Positions 1-13,200 are shown, counted from the first letter of the stretch. The stretch: DNA of 64,000 nucleotides from an uncultured Clostridia bacterium (GCA_945873955.1 CAMCFA010000007.1:1-64000); one strand, 5' to 3'. Made by a program: numbers and translations. Notes: a model not told the origin generated them from the sequence alone.

Positions 1-114
1 TGTTGGGCGGGATATTTCAAGCTCCGTTGAAGCCTGCTCGGAGCTTACCTTTTTGACTTTGCGCAGCTCTTTCATTCGTGCCGCAAAATTGGTTAGTAAT
101 GTTTGAGTGTCCAT
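1..114 (-). CDS. XRE-family HTH regulator, N-terminal fragment (runs off left edge)
   Basis: Reverse complement of 1-114 reads MDTQTLLTNFAARMKELRKVKKVSSEQASTELEISRPT, an HTH_XRE-like start; not in ORF track because it is truncated by the window. Confidence 0.55.
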   Translation of the reverse strand, partial: MDTQTLLTNFAARMKELRKVKKVSSEQASTELEISRPT

Positions 115-201
115 GTTATACCCCTTTCAGGCAAAATGCACAAATTGCGCATTTGTAATTAATCATAATTTACAATATTTCAAAATGCGTGTAAATCACG
201 G

Positions 202-231
202 TTGACGGTAAGCCTGTTTGTGGTGTATAAT
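202..231 (+). promoter_or_regulatory. SigA-type promoter TTGACG-N18-TATAAT
   Basis: Hexamers at 202-207 and 226-231, upstream of TnpW-like and recombinase genes. Confidence 0.6.
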
Positions 232-458
232 AGAAAATACGCTATTATTCAAGCTGTTGTTAAATACGATTTTCTAACCGTCGGCTTATTATAGCACATT
301 TGCTGCGAATAGTCAAGAGCACAAAGCAGAGTAATAGTGCAATTCAAGAGAAATAGGTGTTTCAATGTAGCATACAAAAAGCGTTCAATACGCTAACTTG
401 ATTTTGTAAAAGGGAGATAACAAGATAAAAGGAGAATATTTTTTCTTGGAGGCTCACC

Positions 459-599
459 ATGAAAGACAACTTTACAACTGAATACAAGATTGGCAACACG
501 ACTTATGTTGTGACCACACAATTCAACCCCACAGCCGCCGAAACCGTGCTTGATGTAGTCCAAAGACTTGTCACGCGGGAACTGGAAATTGTATCTTAA
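459..599 (+). CDS. TnpW-like transposon-encoded small protein
   Basis: MKDNFTTEYKIGNTTYVVTTQFNPTAAETVLDVVQRLVTRELEIVS (46 aa), preceded by TTGGAGG; resembles small TnpW-type proteins next to large serine recombinases. Confidence 0.6.
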   Translation: MKDNFTTEYKIGNTTYVVTTQFNPTAAETVLDVVQRLVTRELEIVS

Positions 600-647
600 T
601 CGGCATTGACAGAATTCGGCGGCTGTGCTACAATAATAGTGCATTAG

Positions 648-2340
<1,693 letters not shown>

Positions 2341-2360
2341 TATTCGCCCCGCCCTTTTGT

Positions 2361-3407
2361 TCACTCTGTTGTGTTATTGAATGCAGTATAAAGAGTTTCC
2401 AGTTCGGGGCGGCATAAAAGAAAGATCCTGCCCAAAGTCGGGTCGAAATGCGTTCCGATAGATTCTTCGATAATTGAAAAAGCCTCGTCGAAAGAGTATG
2501 CGTCCTTGTAACAGCGCTTGCTTACCAAAGCGTCGAAAACATCTGCAAGCGCCATTATTCTTGCCTCAACAGGAATTGCTTCGCCCGCAAGCCCTTCGGG
2601 ATATCCCGAACCGTTCCATTTCTCGTGGTGATAGTGGGCTACATTCTCGGCTACGGTTACAAAACGCGGGGCTTCAACTCCGTCAAGGATCTGTTTCACT
2701 ATTCTGGCGCCCTCGGCGGAGTGTTTTTTCATCTCGTTGTATTCTTCGGGCGTGAATTTTCCCTGCTTACGGAGAACTCTGTCCTCAACCGCAATCTTGC
2801 CTAGATCATGCATAGGTGCCGCACGGATCACGTCTTCAAGCAGGTGTTTCGGGAGAAAGTCATTCTCGCTGTTAAGCCTTGCCGCAAACACCTCTACGAC
2901 CATACTGGAGCGTTTTATGTGACCGCCCGTGGACAAATCACGGCTTTCCACCATAGCCGCCATTCCCATCACCGTCATGGTCTGTATATACCGAATATGG
3001 CGGGTCTGCTCCTCTATCCGTACCGCAAGACCCTTTCGTAAATCCTCCAGCTCGAGAATGCGGCAGATCCTCGAAATCATCACATTCACCGCAAACGGCT
3101 TTGTTATGAAGTCCATCGCGCCTTTTTCAAGGCAGAGGCTCTCTGTCTTAGGGTCGTTATCTGCTGTAAGAAAAACGATCGGGATATCCTTGCGTTCGGG
3201 ATTGTCGCGGATCCTCTCCATCACATCAAATCCGTCCATATCAGGCATATTGATGTCCAGCAGGATAAGGTCGCAGGTGTTGTTCTGCAGGAATTTCAAT
3301 GCCTGCGAACCGGAAGTCACGGCTGTGACCTTAAACAAATCGGAAAGCACATTTTTGGCAGCAGCCAGACTGGTTTTGGAGTCATCAACTATAAGTATGT
3401 GATACAT
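2361..3407 (-). CDS. response regulator with HD-GYP phosphodiesterase output
   Basis: REC domain (LILLDINMPDMDGF), HDLGKIAVED, HHEKWNGSGYPEGLAGEAIP. Confidence 0.93.
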   Translation of the reverse strand: MYHILIVDDSKTSLAAAKNVLSDLFKVTAVTSGSQALKFLQNNTCDLILLDINMPDMDGFDVMERIRDNPERKDIPIVFLTADNDPKTESLCLEKGAMDFITKPFAVNVMISRICRILELEDLRKGLAVRIEEQTRHIRYIQTMTVMGMAAMVESRDLSTGGHIKRSSMVVEVFAARLNSENDFLPKHLLEDVIRAAPMHDLGKIAVEDRVLRKQGKFTPEEYNEMKKHSAEGARIVKQILDGVEAPRFVTVAENVAHYHHEKWNGSGYPEGLAGEAIPVEARIMALADVFDALVSKRCYKDAYSFDEAFSIIEESIGTHFDPTLGRIFLLCRPELETLYTAFNNTTE

Positions 3408-3416
3408 TGAATTACC

Positions 3417-4310
3417 TTACTTTCTAATAAACAGTATTCCAAATGTGTTCGGCCCGCAGTTGCTTGAAATAGTGGCAGACGCTTTGGTTACTGTCAAATT
3501 ATCGAACGAAAAAACTTTTTCCGCTTCCCCTTTTATAAAATCGATCATCTTGGTACTACAACCCGCATGAGTAATATACGCCGCGTTTTTTTCAATGGTT
3601 TTCGGGTTGCGGAGCGTTTGCTTAATGTAACGAATGCAGGCTTTTCTATAACTGCCAAACGTTACCGACTTCATTACCAATGCGCCGTCTTTCATTTCGA
3701 GAATGGGGTGGATATCAAACGCGGTGCAGATCTTCTTCGCCTTTTCGGAAACTCTTCCGTTTCGGTAGAGAAAGTCCACGCTCTCTGCAATAAAGCTGGT
3801 AGAAACTTTGTTCTTCAGCACCTCGAGAGCAGATAGGATCTCGTCCACCGAAGCCCCGCTCTCCGCCATTTCCACCGCTTTGACCACCAGATGTCCCATT
3901 CCCGACGAAAGATGCCACGAGTCGAACAGGTGAATACGGCGGACATATTCCGCGTCCATTCCGTCAAGCGCTTTCTGTGCCCTCTCAAAAGCAACGCTTA
4001 TTTTTCTGCTGGTGGTCACCATAATGATTTCGTCATATTTCGCAAGATTCTGCTCAAATATAACTCTGTACTCTTCCGGCGACGGCACTATTGAAAGAGT
4101 CTTTTTACCTCCGCTTATGATGTATTCAATAAGGTTTTCCGAGGTAATTTCGCTTGTATCGGCGAACACTCCGCTGTCGGTTTCCACTGAGAAATAGACG
4201 ATATCGACATTGTGCTCCAAAAGCCATGATTTCGGCAGGTCGCAAATACATTCAGCCAGGATCCTGATCCTTGGGCGTTTAAGATTAGTCTGCTTGTCCA
4301 TTCCTGTCAC
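3417..4310 (-). CDS. DegV family (fatty-acid-binding-like) protein
   Basis: DegV-type layout: ECICDLPKSWLLEHNVDIVYFSVET..., SFIAESVDFLYRNGRVS. Confidence 0.75.
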   Translation of the reverse strand: MTGMDKQTNLKRPRIRILAECICDLPKSWLLEHNVDIVYFSVETDSGVFADTSEITSENLIEYIISGGKKTLSIVPSPEEYRVIFEQNLAKYDEIIMVTTSRKISVAFERAQKALDGMDAEYVRRIHLFDSWHLSSGMGHLVVKAVEMAESGASVDEILSALEVLKNKVSTSFIAESVDFLYRNGRVSEKAKKICTAFDIHPILEMKDGALVMKSVTFGSYRKACIRYIKQTLRNPKTIEKNAAYITHAGCSTKMIDFIKGEAEKVFSFDNLTVTKASATISSNCGPNTFGILFIRK

Positions 4311-7152
4311 CGTCTTTCAGTTTGTCTGCAATACTGTCTGCCTTACTGCAAGCCTCGTCGTACTCAAAATCCTCGGCGGAGTTCTTAACATCATCAAATA
4401 ACTGTTCCAAAGCAACTCCATTACAGGATTTTCCGGCAGCGTCCCCGCACAGTTCAACGATCGCGTCGCCATCAAAGCCTTCGCAGGCAGCGCGGATCTT
4501 TTCGATCAGGCTCTCAACCTCTTCAAGCGGGATTTCGGTGAGCTGTTCCGGCGGTATTGCGTTTTTTGGGGGATCCTCCGCCTTTTGCGGCTTATGCTTT
4601 GCGAGATACTCCGCACCAAGCGACGCCACTTTCTCGTACATTTGGAGCAGGTACTCGTTTTTCTCCTCGATCGGTTTGTAGTTCCCCGCCTTGCCTGAAA
4701 GCTCCAACTCTTTTGCAAGCTCGGAAAGCGTCTTAGAACCAACGGTAAGCGAGGTGCTTTTCAGAGCGTGTACTTCAATGATGTAGTTCTTCCACGACTT
4801 CGTATCGAAAAGCTCCCGTATGTATTTACGCTTTTGCCCGCTTTTTGTAACATACATCTCAAGAATTTCAAGATATGCCTCTACATCTCCGCCTGTGTAG
4901 AATATGCCCACCTCCGGGCTGAACATATCGCTTCCCCCGCTGCCGTCGGTCAGTGCAGCCCTGCAATTTTCCTCGACATATTGTGCGTCAGATGTCGGCG
5001 CTTGGATAAGCTCATGGGGAAGCCAGTTTTTCAGTATCCTGTCCAGAGCGCTCAATTCGATCGGCTTTGCTATAAAATCGTTCATTCCCGCTTTAATGAA
5101 TGTCTCACGAGCTCCGTTCACCGCATTTGCCGTAAGCGCGATGATAGGAAGATTTTTGTAGTAGTCACCCTCCATTTTCCGGATAATACTCGTTGCTTCA
5201 ACGCCGTCAATTTCGGGCATCATGTGATCCATAAAGACGATGTGGAAATCCTTTGACCGCAGCAGGGAAATGGCTGTCTTTGCGCTGTCCGCTGTGATTA
5301 CCTGCATATTATACGGACGCATAAGACCCGCCGCTACCTTGAGGTTGATCGGGTTGTCGTCCACAATGAGGACGCGGGCTTTCGGCGCAGTAAAGCGGAT
5401 CGTGGTATTCCTGCGTTCGCCTATGTTTGTGACAATGTTGTCGTGGTTGAATATCGCCGCAACCGATAAGATGTAGAAGGGCTTATACATAAACTTGATC
5501 GGGCTGGGAAGCTCAATTGCGTCAAGCCGATCCTGTATAACAACGACCTCTCTTTTTTTGGACTGACTGATAAAGAATTCGCTGTTTTCTACATAGTGCT
5601 CCTTGAGAACGAAAACGTGCGAAAATGTTTCCTCGGCGAGCGCTTTTTTCAGATCCTCCATTGAAGAATAGATCTGAATATCAGTATGCAGTGTTTCACT
5701 AAGCTCACGGACAAGAAGCTCGTACTCGCTTGCGGTGCGCGGATTGTCGTACTTGGAGAAGTCCACATATCCCGCCGCGCGGATCTTATCCGCGTCATTT
5801 ATCGTAATGAACGGCTTGGGGTCGCTGACCTTAAGCGGAATAACGAACTTAAATTCAGACCCATTTCCGTACTCGCTGGTAACGTTGATAAAGCCGCCCA
5901 TTTGCGAGATCAGCCGCTTGGAAATGGCAAGCCCCAGTCCCGTACCCTCCACGGAGCGGTTTTTCTTCGTGTCCACCTGCTGGAAGCTGGAAAAGATCTT
6001 CTCCAGATCCGCCTCGGTGATACCGATACCCGTATCCGATACAGATACTGTGAGGTTTATGCCGTAGTCGTGCTTCGTCTGGGATATCCTAATGGAAATA
6101 CAGCCCTCGCGCGTGTACTTTATCGCATTTGTCACCAGATTGATGAATACCTGACGAATGCGTATCTCGTCACCCACCAGTCCCACAGGGATATCCGGGT
6201 CTGCGTGGAAGATGATCTCCAGTTTCTTGTCACCCTTTCGGGTAACCGCCATATTTATAACATCATTGATCGTGGAGGCGATGTTGAAGGTGTCCTCTAT
6301 AAGCTCCATCTTGCCGGATTCGATTTTTGAGAAGTCGAGAATGTCGTTAATAATGGCAAGCAGGCTCCGACCCGAATTCTGGATATTGAAACAGTTTTCC
6401 CGAACGGTTTCGCTGATGTCACGTTCGCGAAGAATAAGCTCCGTCATACCAATAATCGCATTCATCGGGGTGCGGATCTCGTGACTCATATTTGCAAGGA
6501 AGCTGCTTTTGGAGATGTTTGCGGCTTCTGCCTCAGCCAATGCGTCGTCAAGTGCAGCGGAACGCCTTGCAAGATAATTCGTGATATACCAGCCCAGAAA
6601 TGCAAAGCAGGTCAGAATAAGCAGCGTCAGCACAGCTTCCGGAATTGCCGCAAACAAATAGTCGGGATCAAGGATCTTGGTCGTTAATCCCGGAACCGTT
6701 CCCACAAAGCACAGAACAGTAGTCACTAAATAAAAGCGCCTGCTTTCGTACATCGCCGCAATTATCATCGGCACAACAAACGCGCTGAATACGATAAAGA
6801 AGACGTAGTGCGAATAAGTAACGCCCGTCATCATCATCAGCAGCCCTGCCATCAGCACATATTTTTCCTTGTAGATGCCGGTCTTAAACAGTATTGTCAC
6901 CAATCTGCTAAGAAAAAGCATGCTGAAATTAAAAAGAGATGTTAAAAGCAGGTACCGAAAAAACATCCAATATACCTTGCCGTCCTGATAACCGGGATTC
7001 CCTGTCTTGTAAAGAACAATATTCGTAACGATCTCGATCAGGAGTATACCCAGCGCCAGAAACCACTGAGTGTTTCTCAGCAGTCTGTTGCATCGACGTA
7101 TATTTTCTTCGGATTGGCGGATCACATTCATATCGCATCTCCTATTCTGCAA
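4285..7152 (-). CDS. hybrid sensor histidine kinase with REC and Hpt domains
   Basis: N-terminal TM segments, SFLANMSHEIRTPMNAIIGM, ATPase boxes, REC domain (VDDNPINLKVA...DHMMPEIDG), C-terminal Hpt-like region (VHALKSTSLTVG). Confidence 0.93.
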   Translation of the reverse strand: MQNRRCDMNVIRQSEENIRRCNRLLRNTQWFLALGILLIEIVTNIVLYKTGNPGYQDGKVYWMFFRYLLLTSLFNFSMLFLSRLVTILFKTGIYKEKYVLMAGLLMMMTGVTYSHYVFFIVFSAFVVPMIIAAMYESRRFYLVTTVLCFVGTVPGLTTKILDPDYLFAAIPEAVLTLLILTCFAFLGWYITNYLARRSAALDDALAEAEAANISKSSFLANMSHEIRTPMNAIIGMTELILRERDISETVRENCFNIQNSGRSLLAIINDILDFSKIESGKMELIEDTFNIASTINDVINMAVTRKGDKKLEIIFHADPDIPVGLVGDEIRIRQVFINLVTNAIKYTREGCISIRISQTKHDYGINLTVSVSDTGIGITEADLEKIFSSFQQVDTKKNRSVEGTGLGLAISKRLISQMGGFINVTSEYGNGSEFKFVIPLKVSDPKPFITINDADKIRAAGYVDFSKYDNPRTASEYELLVRELSETLHTDIQIYSSMEDLKKALAEETFSHVFVLKEHYVENSEFFISQSKKREVVVIQDRLDAIELPSPIKFMYKPFYILSVAAIFNHDNIVTNIGERRNTTIRFTAPKARVLIVDDNPINLKVAAGLMRPYNMQVITADSAKTAISLLRSKDFHIVFMDHMMPEIDGVEATSIIRKMEGDYYKNLPIIALTANAVNGARETFIKAGMNDFIAKPIELSALDRILKNWLPHELIQAPTSDAQYVEENCRAALTDGSGGSDMFSPEVGIFYTGGDVEAYLEILEMYVTKSGQKRKYIRELFDTKSWKNYIIEVHALKSTSLTVGSKTLSELAKELELSGKAGNYKPIEEKNEYLLQMYEKVASLGAEYLAKHKPQKAEDPPKNAIPPEQLTEIPLEEVESLIEKIRAACEGFDGDAIVELCGDAAGKSCNGVALEQLFDDVKNSAEDFEYDEACSKADSIADKLKDGDRNGQAD

Positions 7153-7250
7153 ATCAATCTTGGCTGTAAATTAATTATAATACAAATCTTCCCGTTTGTA
7201 AAGTGGATTATCGGATTTTATAAAAATTTAAGTAATCAGATAAAAATCTG

Positions 7251-7279
7251 TTGATTTTTCGTTTTAGATGTGGTATACT
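7251..7279 (+). promoter_or_regulatory. SigA-type promoter TTGATT-N17-TATACT
   Basis: Upstream of GGDEF response regulator. Confidence 0.55.
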
Positions 7280-7355
7280 TTTTGCAAGCAGCAATTATAC
7301 ACTGTAATTATTTTTGCTGAACTTTCCAATGACGCAGAGGGCAGAAAGAAAGGGC

Positions 7356-8753
7356 ATGATCATGAAGACGATACTGATTGTTGATGACGATAAAGTAAGC
7401 TTATATACCGCCAAAACGGTTTTAAGCGAACATTATCGCGTTATCACGCTGACGCGCGGTTTGCAGGCTCTCACATACCTGGACAAAAATGTATGCGACC
7501 TTATATTACTGGATATCAATATGCCCGAAATGGACGGATTTGAGGTTTACTCTAAAATCCGCAGGAAGAATGGCTGCGCCGATATTCCGATCATCTTCCT
7601 TACGTCCGATAACGACGCTTCAACGGAAACACGCTGTTTCGAAACAGGCGCTATTGACTTTATCGCAAAGCCCTTTGTCCCGAGCGTTATCCTATCCCGT
7701 GTGGGCAGAGTGCTGGAGCTGGAGGATCTGCGGAAAAGTCTTGCCGATCGTCTTGAGGAAAAAACTCAGGAAGTAACCGAGATCAAAACCAGATCCCGCC
7801 AGGACGCTTTGACGGGCTTATGGAACCGTGCCTACACCGAGGAAAACGTCAACCGCCTTATCTCCGAAGGCGCCGCAGGCGCACTGCTGATGATCGATAT
7901 GGATAATTTTAAGGCGATAAACGATAATTACGGGCATATTGCGGGCGATAAAACTCTTATGATGTTTGCACAGACGCTGGAAAAGTACGCCGGTGACGGC
8001 GATATCCTCTGCCGGATCGGCGGCGATGAATTTGTGGTATTCGTAAACGGACTGACTTCCAAGAGCGAAATAAGCGATCGCGCTTCGGATATCATCTCCG
8101 ATCTCTGCGCAAAGCTTGACGAATGTAAATTCGAGACAAATTCATCTGTATCGATCGGTATTGCACAAACGCCCGGGGACGGTATGGATTTCACCAAGCT
8201 GTACAATTGTGCTGATAAAGCGCTCTACTATGTAAAACAGAACGGCAAGAATTCCTTCCACTTCTTCAGCGATAAGAGCGAGGACGAAATAAGACGCTCC
8301 GCCACCAACGTTGACCTCGGCTACCTCGGGGATATCCTCAGCCGTTCAGACAGCGGAAACGGCGCATTCCTTCTTGACTTCGACAACTTCCACCATGTAT
8401 ACAACTTCATCAGAAGATTTGTGGAGCGAAGCGGCAGAGATGTACAGACCATACTTTTCACGCTGTCCAATGCCGACGGCACGGACGAACCCGCTGTCGA
8501 GGAAACCGAAGCCGCAATGGAGATGCTTGACAACGCGATTTTCACTTCTTTGCGCAGAATAGACGTTTCGACCCGATATTCCAGCCGGCAGATGATCGTG
8601 ATCTTAATGGACGCAAACGAAACAAACGGCGATATCGTGGCACGGCGTATAATCTCTTGTTTCAAGAAGCTCTTTCATAACGAAAAAATCAAGCTCGACT
8701 ACGGGATCACCAAGCTGGAGGGGAAAACCGCAACAGCCCGTACATCTGATTAA
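7356..8753 (+). CDS. response regulator with GGDEF diguanylate cyclase output and C-terminal extension
   Basis: REC domain plus CRIGGDEFVVF; start MIMKTILIVDD. Confidence 0.92.
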   Translation: MIMKTILIVDDDKVSLYTAKTVLSEHYRVITLTRGLQALTYLDKNVCDLILLDINMPEMDGFEVYSKIRRKNGCADIPIIFLTSDNDASTETRCFETGAIDFIAKPFVPSVILSRVGRVLELEDLRKSLADRLEEKTQEVTEIKTRSRQDALTGLWNRAYTEENVNRLISEGAAGALLMIDMDNFKAINDNYGHIAGDKTLMMFAQTLEKYAGDGDILCRIGGDEFVVFVNGLTSKSEISDRASDIISDLCAKLDECKFETNSSVSIGIAQTPGDGMDFTKLYNCADKALYYVKQNGKNSFHFFSDKSEDEIRRSATNVDLGYLGDILSRSDSGNGAFLLDFDNFHHVYNFIRRFVERSGRDVQTILFTLSNADGTDEPAVEETEAAMEMLDNAIFTSLRRIDVSTRYSSRQMIVILMDANETNGDIVARRIISCFKKLFHNEKIKLDYGITKLEGKTATARTSD

Positions 8754-9026
8754 AAGCGAAGCCCGATCGATACATCACACCCAAAACCTTTCCTTCAAGG
8801 AGCGCTGACATGACCTCTTCCCCGCGGGCTTTTTCGGTAAAATCTGACTTATTGTTCTGCTTGATTTTTGGCGCGTCTTTGGCGTTGCAACCGTTCTGGT
8901 GGGATCAGTTTTTAAAAACACAGCGCATTTGTGCAACAAAGTTATGGGGTTCTCTAAAAACCGGGACACGAGCAGATGATACAAGTCATAGAAAAGCTGC
9001 CGTGAAGGAGGTTTTTAGAGGTTCCC

Positions 9027-9194
9027 TTATTCCAATTTTCCGAACAGCAGCGCTTGTTTGTTTCACCCAAAACGCCGGACATTGTCGGCGCTTTTTTGGC
9101 TAAATCGCATATTTTATCCGGGTGAAGCCAATTTTATGGACTTTTTTTGGAAAATGTGTTATAATGAAATGAGTAAAGAATATTGAGGGTTAAA
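9027..9194 (+). repeat. ~170-bp intergenic repeat, copy 1 (terminator hairpin plus TATAAT)
   Basis: ttattccaattttccgaacagcag...gaatattgagggttaa; near-identical to 60055-60225. Confidence 0.85.
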
Positions 9195-9295
9195 CATTCT
9201 TTTGGAGCACATAACCATCTGAACAGACCCATTATCATACGTTTATGGGAAATTCGGTGCGCTGAATTCCCATTTTTCATTTTGGGAGAAACGCT

Positions 9296-10198
9296 ATGTT
9301 TTTCAGAAGCATTACAATAAACGATTACGATCTGGTGTGGAAATACTGCTCCCGATACGGTGAAAATTCCTGCCAGCACTCGTTCATAAATATGTTTACC
9401 CTGTTTGAGAAGTACGGCTCTGAGATCTCTGCCGATGATGATTTTCTCTATGTACTCAGAGGTCATCTCTGCACCGAAAACGAAAGAGTGTATCTTTTTC
9501 CTATGGGCGGCGGCGACGCAAAATCAGCCGTGGAGCGTATCCTCGAGGACGCCCACTCACATAGCGCCAGAGTCCGCTTTGAAACCGTCACCTCTGAAAA
9601 GGCGGCGTGGCTTGAAAGAGAATTCCCCGGCGTATTCAGTATCAGGGAGAACAGAGATTATGCGGAATATATTCATCTTTCCGATAATCTTGCGAATCTT
9701 CCGGGAAAGGCTTTTGCTTCAAAGCGATACGACGCAAACCTGTTCCGCCGGAAATACGAGGGCAGAATGAGCGAAATCATTATCACAAAGGAACATATCG
9801 CTGAGATACTTGATTTTGAGCGCAAATGGCTCTGTGAAAACCAAGAATCCCATGACAAAGAGGCGCTTGAGCTTGAATACAGAGAGATAGAATTGCAGCT
9901 CAAATACTTTGACGAGCTGAAAATATCCGGGCTTATCATCAGAATTGACGGTATAACGCAGGGCTTTGTTTACGGCGCGCCTATAAGCGATAGCTGCTAT
10001 GATGTGCTTATAGAAAAAGGAAACCGGGAATTCAATGACATATACCGTATTCTTCATCAGGACATAGTAAGGCTGTGCGCCATGGACTACAAATACATAA
10101 ACAGAGAAGAAGACGTAGGTGCAGAGGGGCTTCGCAAGGCAAAGCTGTCATACAAGCCCGATATACTGATGAATAAATTTATCGCGGCAGAAATATAG
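9296..10198 (+). CDS. DUF2156 (phosphatidylglycerol lysyltransferase C-terminal-like) protein
   Basis: GNAT-like DUF2156 layout: SITINDYDLVWKYCSRYGENSCQHSFINMF...YKYINREEDVGAEGLRKAKLSYKP. Confidence 0.82.
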   Translation: MFFRSITINDYDLVWKYCSRYGENSCQHSFINMFTLFEKYGSEISADDDFLYVLRGHLCTENERVYLFPMGGGDAKSAVERILEDAHSHSARVRFETVTSEKAAWLEREFPGVFSIRENRDYAEYIHLSDNLANLPGKAFASKRYDANLFRRKYEGRMSEIIITKEHIAEILDFERKWLCENQESHDKEALELEYREIELQLKYFDELKISGLIIRIDGITQGFVYGAPISDSCYDVLIEKGNREFNDIYRILHQDIVRLCAMDYKYINREEDVGAEGLRKAKLSYKPDILMNKFIAAEI

Positions 10199-10216
10199 TT
10201 ATCGGAGGTCTCAATA

Positions 10217-13200
10217 GTGAAAGTAAAGATAAAAAAAGAATACACTGCAACGCTTGGGCTGCTGCTTATAACAGTCTGGGCGGCTTTGCAGTACGTTTTC
10301 CTGCAAAATGTACCCGACACGGTTTCGACATTTTCCTTTATGTTCATCACGAACCTTGTGGGTCTTTTTGTCCTTGCGGCGGCGCAGGCGCCAAAACTAA
10401 AAAAGATAAACAAACAGGTACTGAAAAAAGGCTTGCTCCTTTCGGTGGAGCTGATAGGCTTCAACTTCTTTATGATAATAGGCTCAAAGGGTATAGACTC
10501 TGTTATCGTATCAAGCCTTATTTCCATGTACTTCATTTTTGTAACGCCTATCCTGCTTATTTTACGGAAACGGGTAAGCTCCCGGTCTATGATATCCTCT
10601 GTCGTGGCTGTAATTGCGCTTCTGCTTCTGTTCAATGCCGACACCGATTCGTTTTTCACTTCAAAAAACGTTATCTTCCTGCTGATCGCCGATATTTTCT
10701 TCGCCGCTTATGTTGTGACGATCTCTGTTGTAGGTGAAAAAGAAGACTCCTCAGTTCTCACCATATCCCAGATGATGTTCTCCTGCGTTTTCTCATTTGC
10801 GGGGTGGCTTATTGAAATCAGCATAGGTCAGGGAAGCTTTTCGTTTCCGAATGATATGATGTTCTGGATAACCGTTGTGTTCTTTGGTATCTTCATCAGA
10901 GCATTGTATGGAATTATTCAGGTCAACTGCCAGAAACACGTCAAACCGGTAAACGCTTCCCTCATTTTCTCCTCAGAGATCATTATTACCCTGCTGTGCA
11001 ATCCCCTTATGTCGAAGCTCATGGGTACCGATTACACCCCCGCAACAAACTATCAGATAATCGGCTGTGTGCTTTTCGTTATCGCTGTACTTATTGTTGA
11101 CGATAACGTTATGGGACTTATCGGCTACACCGATATGGACACGACTACATATACTGATGAGAACGGAAAAGAGCGGGTGCAGTCCACCCTATCGAAAAAG
11201 CTCACGAACATGACGCTTATAATCAGCATGGTCGCGCTTGTCATACCGACGGTCATCTGCTTAAGCGCTATTTCAAGTATCAGAAACACCGCCGTTGACA
11301 AAAGCACCGAGCTTGGACAGGACGCGGCTTCGCTGAGCGAATCAGCGCTTCGCCAGGAGCTTGAATATGAGCTGACAAGCACGGCGGCAGACAAGGCAAT
11401 GCTGGCTGAATCCAAGCTGAAAGCCTACATCACATCTGCTCAGTACGCTGTGGAACAGGCTTTGGATATCTATAACAACCCGTCGGACTATCCCGAAAAA
11501 GAGGTAATGTATCCGGTCAAAGAAAATATCGGGATATGGGCTATGCAAAGACTTATCGCTGATGAAAGCATACAGTATTCTGACGTAGAGGAAGAAAACA
11601 AGCTCCTTGGAAATCTGGAAGGCATCTTCGACGCGATAGTAAAACACAGCGACAACATCTCGACCATATACATCGGCACGGAAACCGGGCTTATCATCAG
11701 CTACGACCCCAACTCCGAATACGCCGAGCTGGGCGTGGAAAATTACTATGAATTCAGGAACTCCGACTGGTACACTGAGGCAAAACAGGCAAAAGCGCCT
11801 ATCTTCACCAAAGCATATCAGGACAGCTACGGCAGAGGCTTGACTATAACCTGTGCCGCCCCTGTCTATGACGACCAAGACCGGTTCAGAGGGTGTATCG
11901 GTATTGATATCCTCATGCGCGACATCAACAGTTCTATGGTGAACGACCACATTGTCGATCCCACCTATGCTACCCTTATAGACAATGAGGGCTATATTAT
12001 CGCAAGTAAGGACGTGGACGAAAAATCGTCCGGCACTTCCACCATTTTCGACGAGGCGATAGATACTCCTTTGAAGTATGTTTCTGATCAGATCCTTTCC
12101 GATTCGGACGGAATAACCCGTTACGGCGAGGGAGATGACGCTATCTATATCTCCTACTCAAAGATCCCGCTGACCGACTGGACGCTGTGCATTACAAGCC
12201 CGGTTTCCAACGTCATAAAGCCGGCGATCACCATAAGAGAAAACATTGATACCAATACGGAACAGGTAGCTTCAACCGTAAACGGCAGTATACGGATAAT
12301 CATTGAAAACTGTCTTGTACTGTTTGCTGTGCTGATCCTTATTATTACTTATTTTGTCGGCAAGATCTCCGGGAGGATCACAGACCCTCTCAAGCGTCTT
12401 GAAAAGGACGTTCTTGAAATAAGCTGCGGGAACTTTGACCAGCGCACGCAGGTTTCCACAGACGACGAGATCGGGAGTCTTGCAAGGGCTTTTAACTACA
12501 TGACCGAATCCCTGCAAAGGTACATCGTTGAACTGAAAGACGTTACCGCCCGTGAAGAACGAATTGCGTCAGAGCTGTCCGTAGCAACAACTATTCAGGC
12601 GGATATGCTCCCAAGTAAATTCCCCGCTTTCCCCGACAGGAAGGAATTCGACATCTACGCGTCAATGACCCCCGCAAAGGAGGTCGGCGGAGATTTCTAC
12701 GATTTCTTCCTTATCGACGACGATCATCTTGCGCTTGTTATCGCCGACGTTTCCGGCAAGGGCGTTCCCGCCGCGCTGTTCATGGTCATTGCCAAAACTC
12801 TTATCAAGAACCGCGCTATGATGGGCGGCACTCCGTCTGAGATACTCGGATATGTCAATAACCAGCTTTGTGAGGGTAACGAGGCCGAAATGTTCGTCAC
12901 CACATGGCTCTGTATCATTGAATTATCTACCGGTAAATGCACAGCCTCCAACGCAGGACATGAATACCCTGCTATCAGAAGAGCCGGCGGAAAATATGAG
13001 CTTTACAAGCAGAAACATTCCCCCGCGCTTGCCGTAATAGAGGGCATAAAATTCATGCAGTACGAATTTGAGCTTGCCCCCGGTGACAGCATTTACGTTT
13101 ATACCGACGGCGTTGCGGAAGCTACCAACTCCGACAACAAGCTCTTCGGCACGGACAGAATGCTTGACGCGCTGAATATCGCTCCCGATTCCGCTCCCGA

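Noticed and set aside
8810-9103. ORF 8810-9103 as a real protein
   Set aside because: Runs through the terminator-bearing repeat; no family signal; probably non-coding or relic
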